Shown: one piece after another, positions 29,272 to 38,417 of the stretch
Numbering within the stretch: position 1 is the stretch's first letter
Layout: every line of letters begins with the position of its first letter
Source of the DNA: Dyella sp. OK004
Lineage (GTDB): Bacteria; Pseudomonadota; Gammaproteobacteria; Xanthomonadales; Rhodanobacteraceae
Length of the DNA stretch: 64,000 nucleotides
Direction of reading: 5' to 3'
Assembly (NCBI RefSeq): GCF_900114495.1
Contig: NZ_FOZI01000002.1
Coordinates: forward strand, 62,001-126,000
The notes under the pieces: model-generated
Told to the model about the DNA's origin: nothing
The model's database searches: none
The model's input: the letters and a program-made list of their open reading frames with translations, nothing else
Made by a program: the position numbers and the translations under genes

Positions 29272-30966
29272 ATGGAAAAGAACACATACGACGCCATCGT
29301 CGTCGGCACCGGCGTCAGCGGCGGCTGGGCGGCTAAAGAACTGACCGAGAAGGGGCTCAAGACCCTGGTGCTCGACCGCGGCCCCATGGTCAAGCACGGC
29401 GATTACCCCACGGCGATGAAGGCACCGTGGGAGCTGCCTTATGCCGACGAACCCACGCGGGAGGACATCGCGCGCCACCCCATCCATACGCGCCCCTCCT
29501 TCTACGGCATCACACAGTCCACCAAGCATTGGTTCGTCGACGACCTCGATAATCCTTATGAGGAAACCCGGCCGTTCGACTGGTTCCGCGGCTATCACGT
29601 CGGCGGTCGCTCGCTGATGTGGGGTCGGCAGAGCTATCGCCTCAGCCCGATGGATTTCGAGGCCAACGGCAAAGAAGGCGTCGGCGTGGACTGGCCCGTC
29701 CGCTACGAGGATGTGGCGCCCTGGTACGACTACGTCGAGAACTTCATCGGCGTCAGCGGCTCGATCGAACACCTGCCGCAGCTCCCGGATGGTGATTTCC
29801 TGCCTCCGATGGAGCTGACCAACGTAGAGAAGGATTTCCGCGACAAGATTGCCGCCAAGTTCGGTGGCCGCAAGCTGATCATCGGCCGCACAGCCAACCT
29901 TTCCGGGCCGCTCAAGCACGACAAGAGCCCGCAGCGCGCGCCCTGCCAGTATCGCAATCTATGTATGCGTGGCTGCCCCTACGGCGCCTACTTCAGCAGC
30001 AACTCCTCTACCCTGCCGGCAGCGGAGAAAACCGGCAACATGACCATGGTGACCAACGCCATCGTCTACGAGCTGATCTACGACAACGCCAAAGGCAAGG
30101 CCACTGGCGTACGTGTGCTGGACGCCGAAACCGGCCACCAGACCGAGTACTTCGCCAAAGTCATTTTCATGTGCGCGTCGACCTTCGGTAGCACGCATAT
30201 CCTGCTGCACTCCACCTCCAGCCGCTTCCCCAACGGCTTCGGCAACGACAGCGGCGAGCTCGGCCACAACATCATGGACCACCTGTTCGGCAGCGGTGCG
30301 CACGCGCTGGTCGACGGCCACGAGGACCGCTACTACACCGGCCGCAGGCCCAACGGCTTCTACATTCCGCGCTACCGCAACATCGGCGGCGATAAGCGCC
30401 AGTACCTGCGCGGCTACGGCTATCAGGGCGGCGCGAGCCGCCGCGACTGGACGCGGCTGGTGGATACACCCGTGCTCGGCGACGAGCTGAAGCGCGCCGC
30501 GCAAACACCCGGCCCCTGGACCGTCTCAATGATGGGCTTTGGCGAGATGCTGCCCTCCCATCGCAACAAGGTCACCCTGGACACCAGCCGCAAGGACAAA
30601 TACGGCATGCCGGTGCTGAACTTCGACGCAGCGCATGAAGAGAATGAGCTGATGATCGGCAAGGAGATCATCAACGATGCGATGGAGATGCTGACCGCCG
30701 CCGGCTATCGCGACGTGAAATCGTTCAAGATCGAGGCCAACGTCGGCGCCGGCATCCATGAAATGGGCACCGCACGCATGGGCCGCGACCCGAAAACCTC
30801 GGTGCTCAATGGGTGGAACCAGATGCATGCCTGCAAGAACGTCTTCGTCACCGACGGCTCGTTCATGGCCTCCTCCGGTTGCCAGAACCCGTCGCTCACC
30901 TACATGGCGATGACCGCGCGCGCGGCCGCCCATGCCGTGGAAGAACTCAAGCGCGGCAACATCTGA
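29272..30966 (+). CDS. GMC-family FAD oxidoreductase, catalytic subunit (glucoside 3-dehydrogenase type)
   Basis: A 564-residue protein starting MEKNTYDAIVVGTGVSGGWA; AAGGGA upstream favours this ATG over an in-frame TTG. FAD binding is shown by IVVGTGVSGGWAAKELTEKG and LDRGP. The GMC signature regions are GGRSLMWGRQSYRLSPMDFE, CQYRNLCMRGCPYGAY (a cluster of cysteines), HNIMDHLFG and the C-terminal GTARMGRDPKTSVLN followed by NVFVTDGSFMASSGCQNPSL with the catalytic His/Asn region. It has no signal peptide; relatives are carried out through Tat by their small subunit, the next gene (11 bases away). These complexes oxidise glycosides, often at C3, and pass electrons to a cytochrome c that is not found in this window. 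Confidence 0.9.
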   Translation: MEKNTYDAIVVGTGVSGGWAAKELTEKGLKTLVLDRGPMVKHGDYPTAMKAPWELPYADEPTREDIARHPIHTRPSFYGITQSTKHWFVDDLDNPYEETRPFDWFRGYHVGGRSLMWGRQSYRLSPMDFEANGKEGVGVDWPVRYEDVAPWYDYVENFIGVSGSIEHLPQLPDGDFLPPMELTNVEKDFRDKIAAKFGGRKLIIGRTANLSGPLKHDKSPQRAPCQYRNLCMRGCPYGAYFSSNSSTLPAAEKTGNMTMVTNAIVYELIYDNAKGKATGVRVLDAETGHQTEYFAKVIFMCASTFGSTHILLHSTSSRFPNGFGNDSGELGHNIMDHLFGSGAHALVDGHEDRYYTGRRPNGFYIPRYRNIGGDKRQYLRGYGYQGGASRRDWTRLVDTPVLGDELKRAAQTPGPWTVSMMGFGEMLPSHRNKVTLDTSRKDKYGMPVLNFDAAHEENELMIGKEIINDAMEMLTAAGYRDVKSFKIEANVGAGIHEMGTARMGRDPKTSVLNGWNQMHACKNVFVTDGSFMASSGCQNPSLTYMAMTARAAAHAVEELKRGNI

Positions 30967-30977
30967 GGAGAGACGCC

Positions 30978-31568
30978 ATGAATCGTCGCGAATGGTTGAA
31001 ATGCATGTCCGCGCTGGCTGTGGGCGCCGTGGCCGCGCCGTCGCTGCTGGCCGTGTTCGACGCCCACGCCGCCGCGCAGAACGGCGGCGCCACCCCGCAA
31101 TTCTTCAGCAAAGCGCAGGGCGACCTGGTGGCCGCGGTGGTGGACATCATCATCCCGCGCTCCGATACGCCCGGCGCGGTCGATGCGGGCGTGCCGCGCT
31201 TCATCGACCAGATGTTCAAGGACGTCTATACCCCCGAAGAGCAGCAGCGCTACCTCCACGCGCTGGCTGCATTCGAGAAGGAGAGCGGCAAGCCGTTCCT
31301 CCAGCTTGATGCAGCGCGACGCAAGGCGCTGGTCGTCAAACTGCACGAACAGGCGCTGGCCAAGGGCAAGGATCTCGAACCGGCCTCGGCACCCGCCTTC
31401 GTGCTGATGACCAAGAAGCTGGCCATGCTGGGCTTCTTCATGTCCGAGCCCGGCTGCACGCAGGTGCTGCAATACGCGGCCGTGCCCGGCGGTTACCAGG
31501 GCGATATTCCACTGTCGAAGGCGGGCAACGGCAAGGCCTGGGCGGTCGAAACGGTCCTGAGGATCTGA
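30978..31568 (+). CDS. Gluconate 2-dehydrogenase subunit 3-like small subunit (Tat carrier)
   Basis: A 196-residue protein starting MNRREWLKCMSALAVGAVAA, with GAGGAGAG upstream. The twin-arginine NRREWLK and following hydrophobic stretch make a Tat signal. The mature part has the subunit-3 family pattern (PF13618): DLVAAVVDIIIPRSDTPGAV, AGVPRFIDQMFKDVY, FFMSEPGCTQVLQY and GGYQGDIPL. These subunits stabilise a GMC-type FAD subunit and take it across the membrane folded. Its immediate proximity to the GMC gene supports a two-subunit periplasmic dehydrogenase. Confidence 0.9.
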   Translation: MNRREWLKCMSALAVGAVAAPSLLAVFDAHAAAQNGGATPQFFSKAQGDLVAAVVDIIIPRSDTPGAVDAGVPRFIDQMFKDVYTPEEQQRYLHALAAFEKESGKPFLQLDAARRKALVVKLHEQALAKGKDLEPASAPAFVLMTKKLAMLGFFMSEPGCTQVLQYAAVPGGYQGDIPLSKAGNGKAWAVETVLRI

Positions 31569-31571
31569 CGC

Positions 31572-32627
31572 ATGAAGACACTCAAAGGGCCGGGTATTTT
31601 CCTCGCCCAGTACGCGGGCGACGCTGCGCCGTTCAACACGCTGCCTGACATCGCTCGTTGGGCAGCGTCGTTGGGTTTCGTTGGCGTGCAGATTCCCTCC
31701 AACGACAAGCGCCTGTTCGACCTCGAACAGGCGGCGGCGAGCAAAACCTATTGCGACGACATCGCCGGCATGCTGGCTGAACACGGGATCGCAGTGACTG
31801 AGTTGTCCACGCATCTGCAAGGGCAGTTGGTAGCGTCGCACCCCGCTTATGACCGCTTGTTCGACGGCTTTGCACCCGCCGCGCTGCGCGGCCATACACA
31901 GGAACGCCAAGCCTGGGCCGTGCAGCAACTTAAGCTTGCGGCAACGGCGAGCAAAAATTTGGGGTTGTCCGCGCATGCGACCTTCTCCGGCGCACTGGCA
32001 TGGCACTTGTTCTACCCCTGGCCGCAACGCCCGGCCGGGCTGATCGAAGAGGCTTTTGCCGAACTCGGCAAACGCTGGCGCCCGATCCTCGATGCCTTCG
32101 ACGAAGCCGGTGTCGATGTCTGCTATGAACTGCATCCCGGTGAGGACCTACATGACGGCGCTACCTTCGAGCGTTTTCTCGATGCCGTCGGACACCACCC
32201 GCGCGCGAACATCCTTTACGACCCCAGCCACATGGTCCTCCAGCAGCTGGACTACCTCGAATTCATCGACTTCTATCACGAGCGCGTCCGCGCCTTCCAC
32301 GTGAAAGACGCCGAGTTCCGGCCGAACGGACGCTCCGGCGTCTACGGCGGCTATCAGAGCTGGATCGACCGCCCCGGGCGCTTCCGTTCACTGGGTGACG
32401 GGCAGATCGATTTCGGCGCGGTCTTCAGCAAAATGGCGCAGTACGACTATCCGGGCTGGGCTGTACTCGAATGGGAATGCTGCATCAAGGATGCTCAGCA
32501 GGGCGCGAAAGAAGGTGCGGCCTTTATCCGCGACCACATCATCAAGGTCACCGATCGCGCGTTCGACGATTTTGCCGCGACCGGCTCCAATCGCACGTTC
32601 AATCGCCAAGTGCTGGGGCTCGAATAA
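31572..32627 (+). CDS. Cytosolic TIM-barrel sugar isomerase/epimerase-like protein (AP_endonuc_2)
   Basis: A 351-residue protein with no signal peptide, starting 3 bases after the previous stop. The xylose-isomerase-like barrel is visible in FVGVQIPSNDKRLFD, VTELSTHLQGQLVASHPAYD, SAHATFSGALAWHLFYPWPQ, VDVCYELHPGEDLHDG, ILYDPSHMVLQQLDY, RAFHVKDAEF and WAVLEWECC. The conserved Glu, Asp, His and Glu of a metal site are present. Sequence details differ greatly from the two exported barrels in the operon, so it is not a recent copy. It probably acts on the imported keto-sugar, as isomerase or lyase. Confidence 0.88.
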   Translation: MKTLKGPGIFLAQYAGDAAPFNTLPDIARWAASLGFVGVQIPSNDKRLFDLEQAAASKTYCDDIAGMLAEHGIAVTELSTHLQGQLVASHPAYDRLFDGFAPAALRGHTQERQAWAVQQLKLAATASKNLGLSAHATFSGALAWHLFYPWPQRPAGLIEEAFAELGKRWRPILDAFDEAGVDVCYELHPGEDLHDGATFERFLDAVGHHPRANILYDPSHMVLQQLDYLEFIDFYHERVRAFHVKDAEFRPNGRSGVYGGYQSWIDRPGRFRSLGDGQIDFGAVFSKMAQYDYPGWAVLEWECCIKDAQQGAKEGAAFIRDHIIKVTDRAFDDFAATGSNRTFNRQVLGLE

Positions 32628-32629
32628 CT

Positions 32630-33547
<918 letters not shown>

Positions 33548-33580
33548 TGTTCTAGTGGATATCAGCAACACCGGTTGTTT

Positions 33581-33703
33581 GCTCCCTCCCCTGCTCGCAG
33601 GGGAGGGCTGGGGAGGGGTAAGTACTTGAGACAGCGCTTCCGTGTGAGCTTTTCGCAAGGGCTCACCCCCTCCCAACCTCCCCCTGCGAGCAGGGGGAGG
33701 AGC
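33581..33703. repeat. MITE/REP-like inverted-repeat element A (inside the operon)
   Basis: The left arm GCTCCCTCCCCTGCTCGCAG (33581-33600, continuing to 33603) is inverted at CCCCTGCGAGCAGGGGGAGG (33681-33700, continuing to 33703). Between the arms, AGCGCTTCC, TTTTCGCAAGGGCT and CTCCCAACCTCCCCCTG are shared with the element at 42276-42458. It sits in the 204-base gap between the Hyi-like gene and the DUF1080 gene, and could fold into a long hairpin in the operon mRNA. Confidence 0.7.
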
Positions 33704-33751
33704 AAATCGCTTGTTACCCAGACCGCACTGATCAGCTCATTGGGGATGCTT

Positions 33752-34540
33752 ATGAAACGACGAATCGCGATTGCCTTTGTTCCACTCGTGTTCGCATTGC
33801 CCACATGGGCACAGACCGCCCCCACCGCAGCGCAACCCACCGACCCCAAAGCCACCGAACAGTGGGAGCCAGTGCCCAAGGTCGTGATGCCGGGCAAACA
33901 GGATGGTGCGCCGCCCGCTGATGCCGTCGTGCTATTCGACGGTCGCGGCCTCGATCAGTGGGAAGCTTCCAAGGACCATTCGCCCGCACGCTGGAAAGTG
34001 CATGACGGCGTAGTGACGGTCGACAAGGCTACGGGAAACATCCAGACCAAGCGCCGCTTCAAGAACTATCAGCTGCACCTGGAATGGCAGGTCCCCAAGG
34101 ACATCACCGGCGAAGGCCAGGCACGTGGCAACAGCGGCCTGTTCGCGGCATCGACCGGGCCGGCCGACGAAGGCTACGAAATCCAGATTCTCGATTCGTG
34201 GAACAACAAGACCTACGTCAACGGACAGGCCGCCAGCGTCTACAAACAGACGCCGCCCCTGGCCAATGCCATGCGCCCGCCGGGCGAATGGCAAACCTAT
34301 GACGTGATCTGGACGGCACCAGTGTTCGCCGCCGACGGCACGCTGAAATCACCAGCCTACGTGACGCTGTTCCACAACGGCGTGCTGGTACAGAACCATA
34401 CCGAGCTTGCCGGGGAAACCGTCTACATCGGCAAGCCGAAATACGTGGCGTACGCCGACGCCCCCATCAAGCTCCAGGCGCACGGCGACCACTCGAAGCC
34501 CATCAGCTTCCGTAATATCTGGGTGCGGCCGCTGGACTGA
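33752..34540 (+). CDS. Exported 3-keto-disaccharide hydrolase (DUF1080, PF06439)
   Basis: A 262-residue protein starting MKRRIAIAFVPLVFALPTWA with GGGGA upstream; the signal peptide ends at WAQ. The mature part is a concanavalin-like jelly roll of the DUF1080 family: AVVLFDGRGLDQWEA, WKVHDGVVTVDKATGNIQTK, NYQLHLEWQVPKD, RGNSGLFAASTGPADEGYEI, QILDSWNNKTYVNGQAASVY and KPISFRNIWVRPLD. Pfam names this family 3-keto-disaccharide hydrolase after enzymes that cleave C3-oxidised glycosides. Together with the Tat-exported GMC dehydrogenase it would split oxidised glycosides in the periplasm. It is the last gene of the operon, separated from the rest by repeat element A. Confidence 0.9.
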   Translation: MKRRIAIAFVPLVFALPTWAQTAPTAAQPTDPKATEQWEPVPKVVMPGKQDGAPPADAVVLFDGRGLDQWEASKDHSPARWKVHDGVVTVDKATGNIQTKRRFKNYQLHLEWQVPKDITGEGQARGNSGLFAASTGPADEGYEIQILDSWNNKTYVNGQAASVYKQTPPLANAMRPPGEWQTYDVIWTAPVFAADGTLKSPAYVTLFHNGVLVQNHTELAGETVYIGKPKYVAYADAPIKLQAHGDHSKPISFRNIWVRPLD

Positions 34541-34860
34541 GCGCATCGCCGCCATTGCATGAGGGCCATTACCAGCTCTCATGTCGTGATTAAAGCGGAA
34601 GTATCTCGACTGGAAAGCAGCGCAGGCATTTTTGCGGCGCTTCTCACACTCCCGCTGACTTGCTTCAACCTGTCGAAAAAAATCACCGCCATCGGGAGGC
34701 GGTGATTTCCCTCATTCCAAGAGCAGATGCGCAACGCCGCAGGTGCTATCGATCACCATGAACCGCACATCACCCTGCCTTTAGTTGGGTGCTCGACGCA
34801 TGGCATTCCGTAATACCTTCCGCACCCCACTCCCCCGCATCCCCTCTTCACGGAAAATGC
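34541..34860. other. 320-base gap between DUF1080 and pirin genes
   Basis: No protein gene is supported. The gap holds one excellent intrinsic terminator that points to the minus strand, listed separately. The promoter of the pirin gene should lie in 34710-34860. Confidence 0.5.
34676..34708 (-). terminator. Intrinsic terminator on the minus strand without an assigned gene
   Basis: Read on the minus strand, ATCACCGCC-TCCCGAT-GGCGGTGAT is followed by a run of seven T (plus-strand A run 34676-34682). On the plus strand the same stem is followed by TTTCCCTC, a poor U tract, so if it serves the DUF1080 gene it does so less efficiently. No minus-strand protein gene lies upstream of it, which leaves an antisense or small RNA as a possibility. 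Confidence 0.6.
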
Positions 34861-35778
34861 ATGTCGACCTCTATCCTCACGCCAAGCGGCCTGCGGTTCT
34901 CTCGCGTAGTGACGCGCGAACCGCATGCCGTTGGCGCGCACTGCCATATCCGCCAGTTTCGCCACACCGACTTTGGACAGGCCATGAGTCCCCTGGTGTT
35001 GGCCGATCATTTCGTGATGACAGGGCCGACGTTCGAGCTGCATCCGCATGCGGGCATGTCGGCAGTAACCGTGTTGTTCGAGGAAACCCAGGGCTGGATG
35101 AGCAGCCATGACAGCGTGCATAACGATCACCGCATCGAGCCAGGCGACCTGCACTGGACGCTGGCAGGCAAGGGCATCGTGCATACCCAGCAGCCGGAAG
35201 GCGAGCACGCCCGACTCGATGGCTTGCAGTTGTTCGTCAACCTGCCAAAACGGCTCAAGCGCATCGAACCCGCCACGATGTTGATACAGGCAAACGATGT
35301 ACCCGTTATCGAGGCACCAGGTGTGCGCATGCGCGTGCTAGCCGGCTCGCTGGGTGGCAGGACATCCCCTCTTCCGACCCCCGAGCCCATTCTGATCGTG
35401 GATGGTCGGCTCGATGCCGATGCCTGCGTCAATCTCCCGCTGCCAGCAGGCTGGAGTCTTTGGCTGTATGCCAGAGACGGCGATCTGACCGCGCTGGGAC
35501 TCGGCGCAGCGGAAGGTGACAAGGCAGTGGTGCTGCCCTCCGGCGCAGCCACCGTCATCACGGCCGAGAGCACAGGGACAGTGCAGGTGCGCGCTTCGGC
35601 GAGTGAAGTGAAGCTTGGCGTCAAGTTCGTGGCCATCGCGGGTCCTGCGATCAACGAACCTATCGTGCAGAAGGGACCCTTCGTGATGAACAGCCACGAC
35701 GAGATAGAACAAGTGACCGCCGACTATCACGCCGGGCGGTTCGGTACCGTGAAGCCTTTTACCAGTGGCACGCCGTGA
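34861..35778 (+). CDS. Pirin-family bicupin protein (second copy)
   Basis: A 305-residue protein starting MSTSILTPSGLRFSRVVTRE; an in-frame ATG 24 codons earlier adds unstructured sequence. The first cupin carries the pirin metal residues in FELHPHAGMSAVTVLFEE and EPGDLHWTLAGKGIVHTQQP; the C-terminal half has the second cupin and ends GPAINEPIVQKGPFVMNSHD, which is a strong pirin signature. It is only distantly similar to the pirin at 14299-15171. It is followed after 22 bases by a DUF302 gene, probably co-transcribed. The substrate is unknown. Confidence 0.9.
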   Translation: MSTSILTPSGLRFSRVVTREPHAVGAHCHIRQFRHTDFGQAMSPLVLADHFVMTGPTFELHPHAGMSAVTVLFEETQGWMSSHDSVHNDHRIEPGDLHWTLAGKGIVHTQQPEGEHARLDGLQLFVNLPKRLKRIEPATMLIQANDVPVIEAPGVRMRVLAGSLGGRTSPLPTPEPILIVDGRLDADACVNLPLPAGWSLWLYARDGDLTALGLGAAEGDKAVVLPSGAATVITAESTGTVQVRASASEVKLGVKFVAIAGPAINEPIVQKGPFVMNSHDEIEQVTADYHAGRFGTVKPFTSGTP

Positions 35779-35800
35779 ATTCGACTGACCGAGGCGCAAT

Positions 35801-36250
35801 ATGACTACCGCGACAGAGACCATGCACGACGTTGACTATGGCCAGCTCCAGCACCACGCCTTCCAGCGATCGGTGACCACCGGCCACGGCTTCGAGGAAA
35901 CGCTTCAGCTCGTACGCGAGGCACTCCAGGAGGCCGACTTTTGGATCATCCACGAGATCGATCCGCAGATGCTGCTGAAGAAAGGCGGCTATGCGATCCA
36001 TCAGACATGGCAGATTCTCTTCTTCCATCCGCGCTACATGGTCCGGCTGCTCGGCCTCGATCCTTCAGCCTTGCTGGAGGCGCCGCTGAAGATCGTCGTG
36101 ATGGCCGACGAGGCGGGCAAGGTCACCTTGCGCTGGCTCGATCCAGAAGCGTTGCTCTCGAAATACGCCGTGAGCGGCCTGCTCGAACTCGGGCGCGAGT
36201 TTGACCAAACTTACACGGCGATAAGCGCTAAGGTCGGTGCCGGCCTTTGA
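35801..36250 (+). CDS. DUF302-domain protein
   Basis: A 149-residue cytosolic protein. The DUF302 pattern is visible in GHGFEETLQLVREALQEADF, WIIHEIDPQMLLKKGGY, QTWQILFFHPRYMVRLLGLD (normally the I-L-x-F-x-x-P segment) and LKIVVMADEAGKVTLRWLDP. DUF302 proteins are small dimeric proteins found in redox and stress loci, with no settled biochemical role. It lies 22 bases after the pirin gene and is closed by a very stable hairpin 5 bases past its stop codon. Confidence 0.85.
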   Translation: MTTATETMHDVDYGQLQHHAFQRSVTTGHGFEETLQLVREALQEADFWIIHEIDPQMLLKKGGYAIHQTWQILFFHPRYMVRLLGLDPSALLEAPLKIVVMADEAGKVTLRWLDPEALLSKYAVSGLLELGREFDQTYTAISAKVGAGL

Positions 36251-36255
36251 TCCGT

Positions 36256-36298
36256 CGGCATGCGGGCCATAACCTCCGAGGTTATTGCTCGCATGCCG
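36256..36298. terminator. Very stable 20-bp hairpin after the DUF302 gene
   Basis: CGGCATGCGGGCCATAACCT (36256-36275) folds back on AGGTTATTGCTCGCATGCCG (36279-36298) with one mismatch and one G-U pair around a 3-base loop. It starts 5 bases after the DUF302 stop. No T run follows, so it may be an mRNA-stabilising end, a weak terminator or a recombination site. Confidence 0.55.
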
Positions 36299-36367
36299 TG
36301 CACACGCAAGCATGCATTGATGTCGACGCCCCACCCTGGCCCGATGTACCCACGGAGTAAACGCGCT

Positions 36368-37381
36368 GTGCGACCGACCATGCTTTTGTCCATGTTGTTA
36401 CTGACTTTCGGCCTGAGCCTGCCTGCAGCGGGCACAGAATCACTCGCCACCACCAGTTCGCTCGACCATGTGCTGCTATGGGGCCGCGATATGGATCAGA
36501 CGACGGCGGTCATGGCGGTCAAACTCGGATTCCAGGTCAGGCCAGGAAGAAATCCTTCTGGCGTGATTAACCGTTTTGTGCGGATGCCCGACCGCAGCTA
36601 TCTGGAACTGGAAAGCATCACTCGGCCAGACGCCGACATGGATCCCGGCAGCCGCGCGGACCAGGTCGCATTGCATGGCGGCCCTGGTGCCCGGACTTTT
36701 GGCCTGCGCTCCTCGACACTGGAACAGGCCCGCACGCTCCTGCAACAACAAGGCTTGAATCCTACCGCCATCTTCACGTCATCGCCCACAGACCCCGATG
36801 GCGAAGGTCCGTCGAAGCCACTGCGCTGGCGCCTTTTCGCATTCGATAAACAGCCGCTCTCGAGCAGTCTGTTCTTTATCGATTACCCGCTGAGCCCCAC
36901 CTCGCCGGCCCGTATCGCAGATGACCGGATTTTGCGCGAGCATCCCAACAGTGCGCGCGAAGTATCCGAGTTCTGGCTGCTGTCGTCGGATGCTGATGCG
37001 GACCGCAAGCAATTCGAGCGGATGGGATTCAAGGGCGCTACGCCGATACGGCTCTCGCAGTTAGCCGCGCGCGGGTATGCGGTACCAGTCGGGCAGAAGC
37101 GTGTCCTTCTACTTCAACCGGATGGCGCGGGGCGCGCTGCCGACGCGCTGCGCAACGGAGGGCCGCAGGTGCTGGGTGTCAGCATTGGCGTCGCGGACAT
37201 CGACCGGGCCAAGCGATGGGTCGAGCGCGGCTACGAAAAGTACATCACGGGGTACGACGGATTGCTGGGCCGCTCATTCCTGGCGCCGACGCAGGACGAC
37301 CTTGGCCTTCTGATCGAATTCCACGCCCTGCCCGATGACATCACCAAACATGCCCGCATTGCCGCCGGGCACACCGACTGA
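36368..37381 (+). CDS. Exported glyoxalase-like (VOC fold) protein
   Basis: About 337 residues. The start is uncertain: GTG at 36368 has CGGAG 11 bases upstream and gives the signal MRPTMLLSMLLLTFGLSLPA; ATGs at 36344 and 36380 are alternatives. The mature protein matches the glyoxalase-like (PF13468-type) pattern: LDHVLLWGRDMDQTTAVMAV, KLGFQVRPGR, NRFVRMPDRSYLELESI, and a second half with FWLLSSDADADRKQFERMGF and VLGVSIGVADIDRAKRWVER. Such proteins bind small organic ligands or metals, and no reaction is established. It converges with the MmyB-type regulator gene, with only 4 bases between their stops. Confidence 0.78.
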   Translation: MRPTMLLSMLLLTFGLSLPAAGTESLATTSSLDHVLLWGRDMDQTTAVMAVKLGFQVRPGRNPSGVINRFVRMPDRSYLELESITRPDADMDPGSRADQVALHGGPGARTFGLRSSTLEQARTLLQQQGLNPTAIFTSSPTDPDGEGPSKPLRWRLFAFDKQPLSSSLFFIDYPLSPTSPARIADDRILREHPNSAREVSEFWLLSSDADADRKQFERMGFKGATPIRLSQLAARGYAVPVGQKRVLLLQPDGAGRAADALRNGGPQVLGVSIGVADIDRAKRWVERGYEKYITGYDGLLGRSFLAPTQDDLGLLIEFHALPDDITKHARIAAGHTD

Positions 37382-37385
37382 AGAC

Positions 37386-38216
37386 TCAGGCTTCGGACGC
37401 CGCCAGCCGGGCACACACGGCGGCGGTGTGGTCGTCCGCGGGAAAAGCGCATTCGATCCGCAACTCGTCGAGCGTGACGTCGCGTGGCATGGAAAATGTG
37501 GTGATGGTTTCGAAGAAGCGCAGTTCGCCTTCGTCACTGCGAAAGACGATGGTCAGCACCGGGTCGGGCTCGTTCTTCAGATCGCGGAAGCGCCAGCTGG
37601 CCGGTACGTCGGGATACTGAAGTATCTCGTTCAAGAGTTGCTGCGACCGCTGATCGGACGGAACGGAAGCAAGCTGCTCATGAAGGTGGTGGATAAATTT
37701 CTCCGCCACCTCCGGCCAGTTGGCCATGACGGAGCGGAAATCTTTCGGGTCGAACACCTGATGCAGCAGATTGGCGTGCGGACTCTCGCGACCTTGCATC
37801 AACAGGCGGTTGATCCTCACGGCGGCCTGGTTGGTCATCAGCACGTTCCAGTGCCGGTCCAACACGAAGGCCGCATACGGCTCCTGGTGCGCCAGGATCA
37901 ATTCAATCGCCTGCCGCATGCGGCCGAGCGCAGGCGTAGCCAGCGGATTCTCGGCGTACTCGGGCGCGTAGCCACCAGCGAGCAGCAATGTATTGCGTTC
38001 GCGCAGCGGAAGCTTGAGCGCCTTGGCCATGCGGCAGACCATCTCGCGGCTCGCCTGCGCCTTGCCTGTTTCAACGTAGCTCAGATGCCGCGCCGACATA
38101 TCCGACTGCAAGGCGAGTTCGAGCTGGCTGATTCGCCTTGCAGCCCGCCATTCGCGGAGCAAAGCCCCGATCGGTGGAGGTGGCGAACGTTCACTCACAG
38201 GGTTCGGGGATTTCAT
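37386..38216 (-). CDS. XRE-type regulator with MmyB-like ligand-binding domain
   Basis: A 276-residue protein starting MKSPNPVSERSPPPPIGALL. The helix-turn-helix spans residues 16-75: LREWRAARRISQLELALQSD, MSARHLSYVETGKAQASREM. The C-terminal 190 residues are the MmyB-like PAS-type domain: PYAAFVLDRHWNVLMTNQAA, HPEW-like ANWPEVAEKFI, RFRDLKNEPDPVLTIVF and FFETITTFSMPRDVTLDELR. Members bind fatty-acid-like ligands and usually control a neighbouring dehydrogenase or SDR gene. Here the divergent neighbour is the phosphoesterase gene at 38418, so the target is unclear. Confidence 0.9.
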   Translation of the reverse strand: MKSPNPVSERSPPPPIGALLREWRAARRISQLELALQSDMSARHLSYVETGKAQASREMVCRMAKALKLPLRERNTLLLAGGYAPEYAENPLATPALGRMRQAIELILAHQEPYAAFVLDRHWNVLMTNQAAVRINRLLMQGRESPHANLLHQVFDPKDFRSVMANWPEVAEKFIHHLHEQLASVPSDQRSQQLLNEILQYPDVPASWRFRDLKNEPDPVLTIVFRSDEGELRFFETITTFSMPRDVTLDELRIECAFPADDHTAAVCARLAASEA

Positions 38217-38417
38217 GTCGGCGACATAGGCAAGGTTTGACGCATTAGACGGGGTTTGCCCACGAGCCGCAATTCGAATGTCGCGGCGAGCACCCGTGCG
38301 GCAAACCGCAACACGGATCACAGATGCATGATTTTACGGTGCCGTGCGAATACGGCTGTCATGAAAGGCGCCAAGCATCACCGCGCCCAATGGCGGGCGC
38401 CGACAGGCCATGCATCC

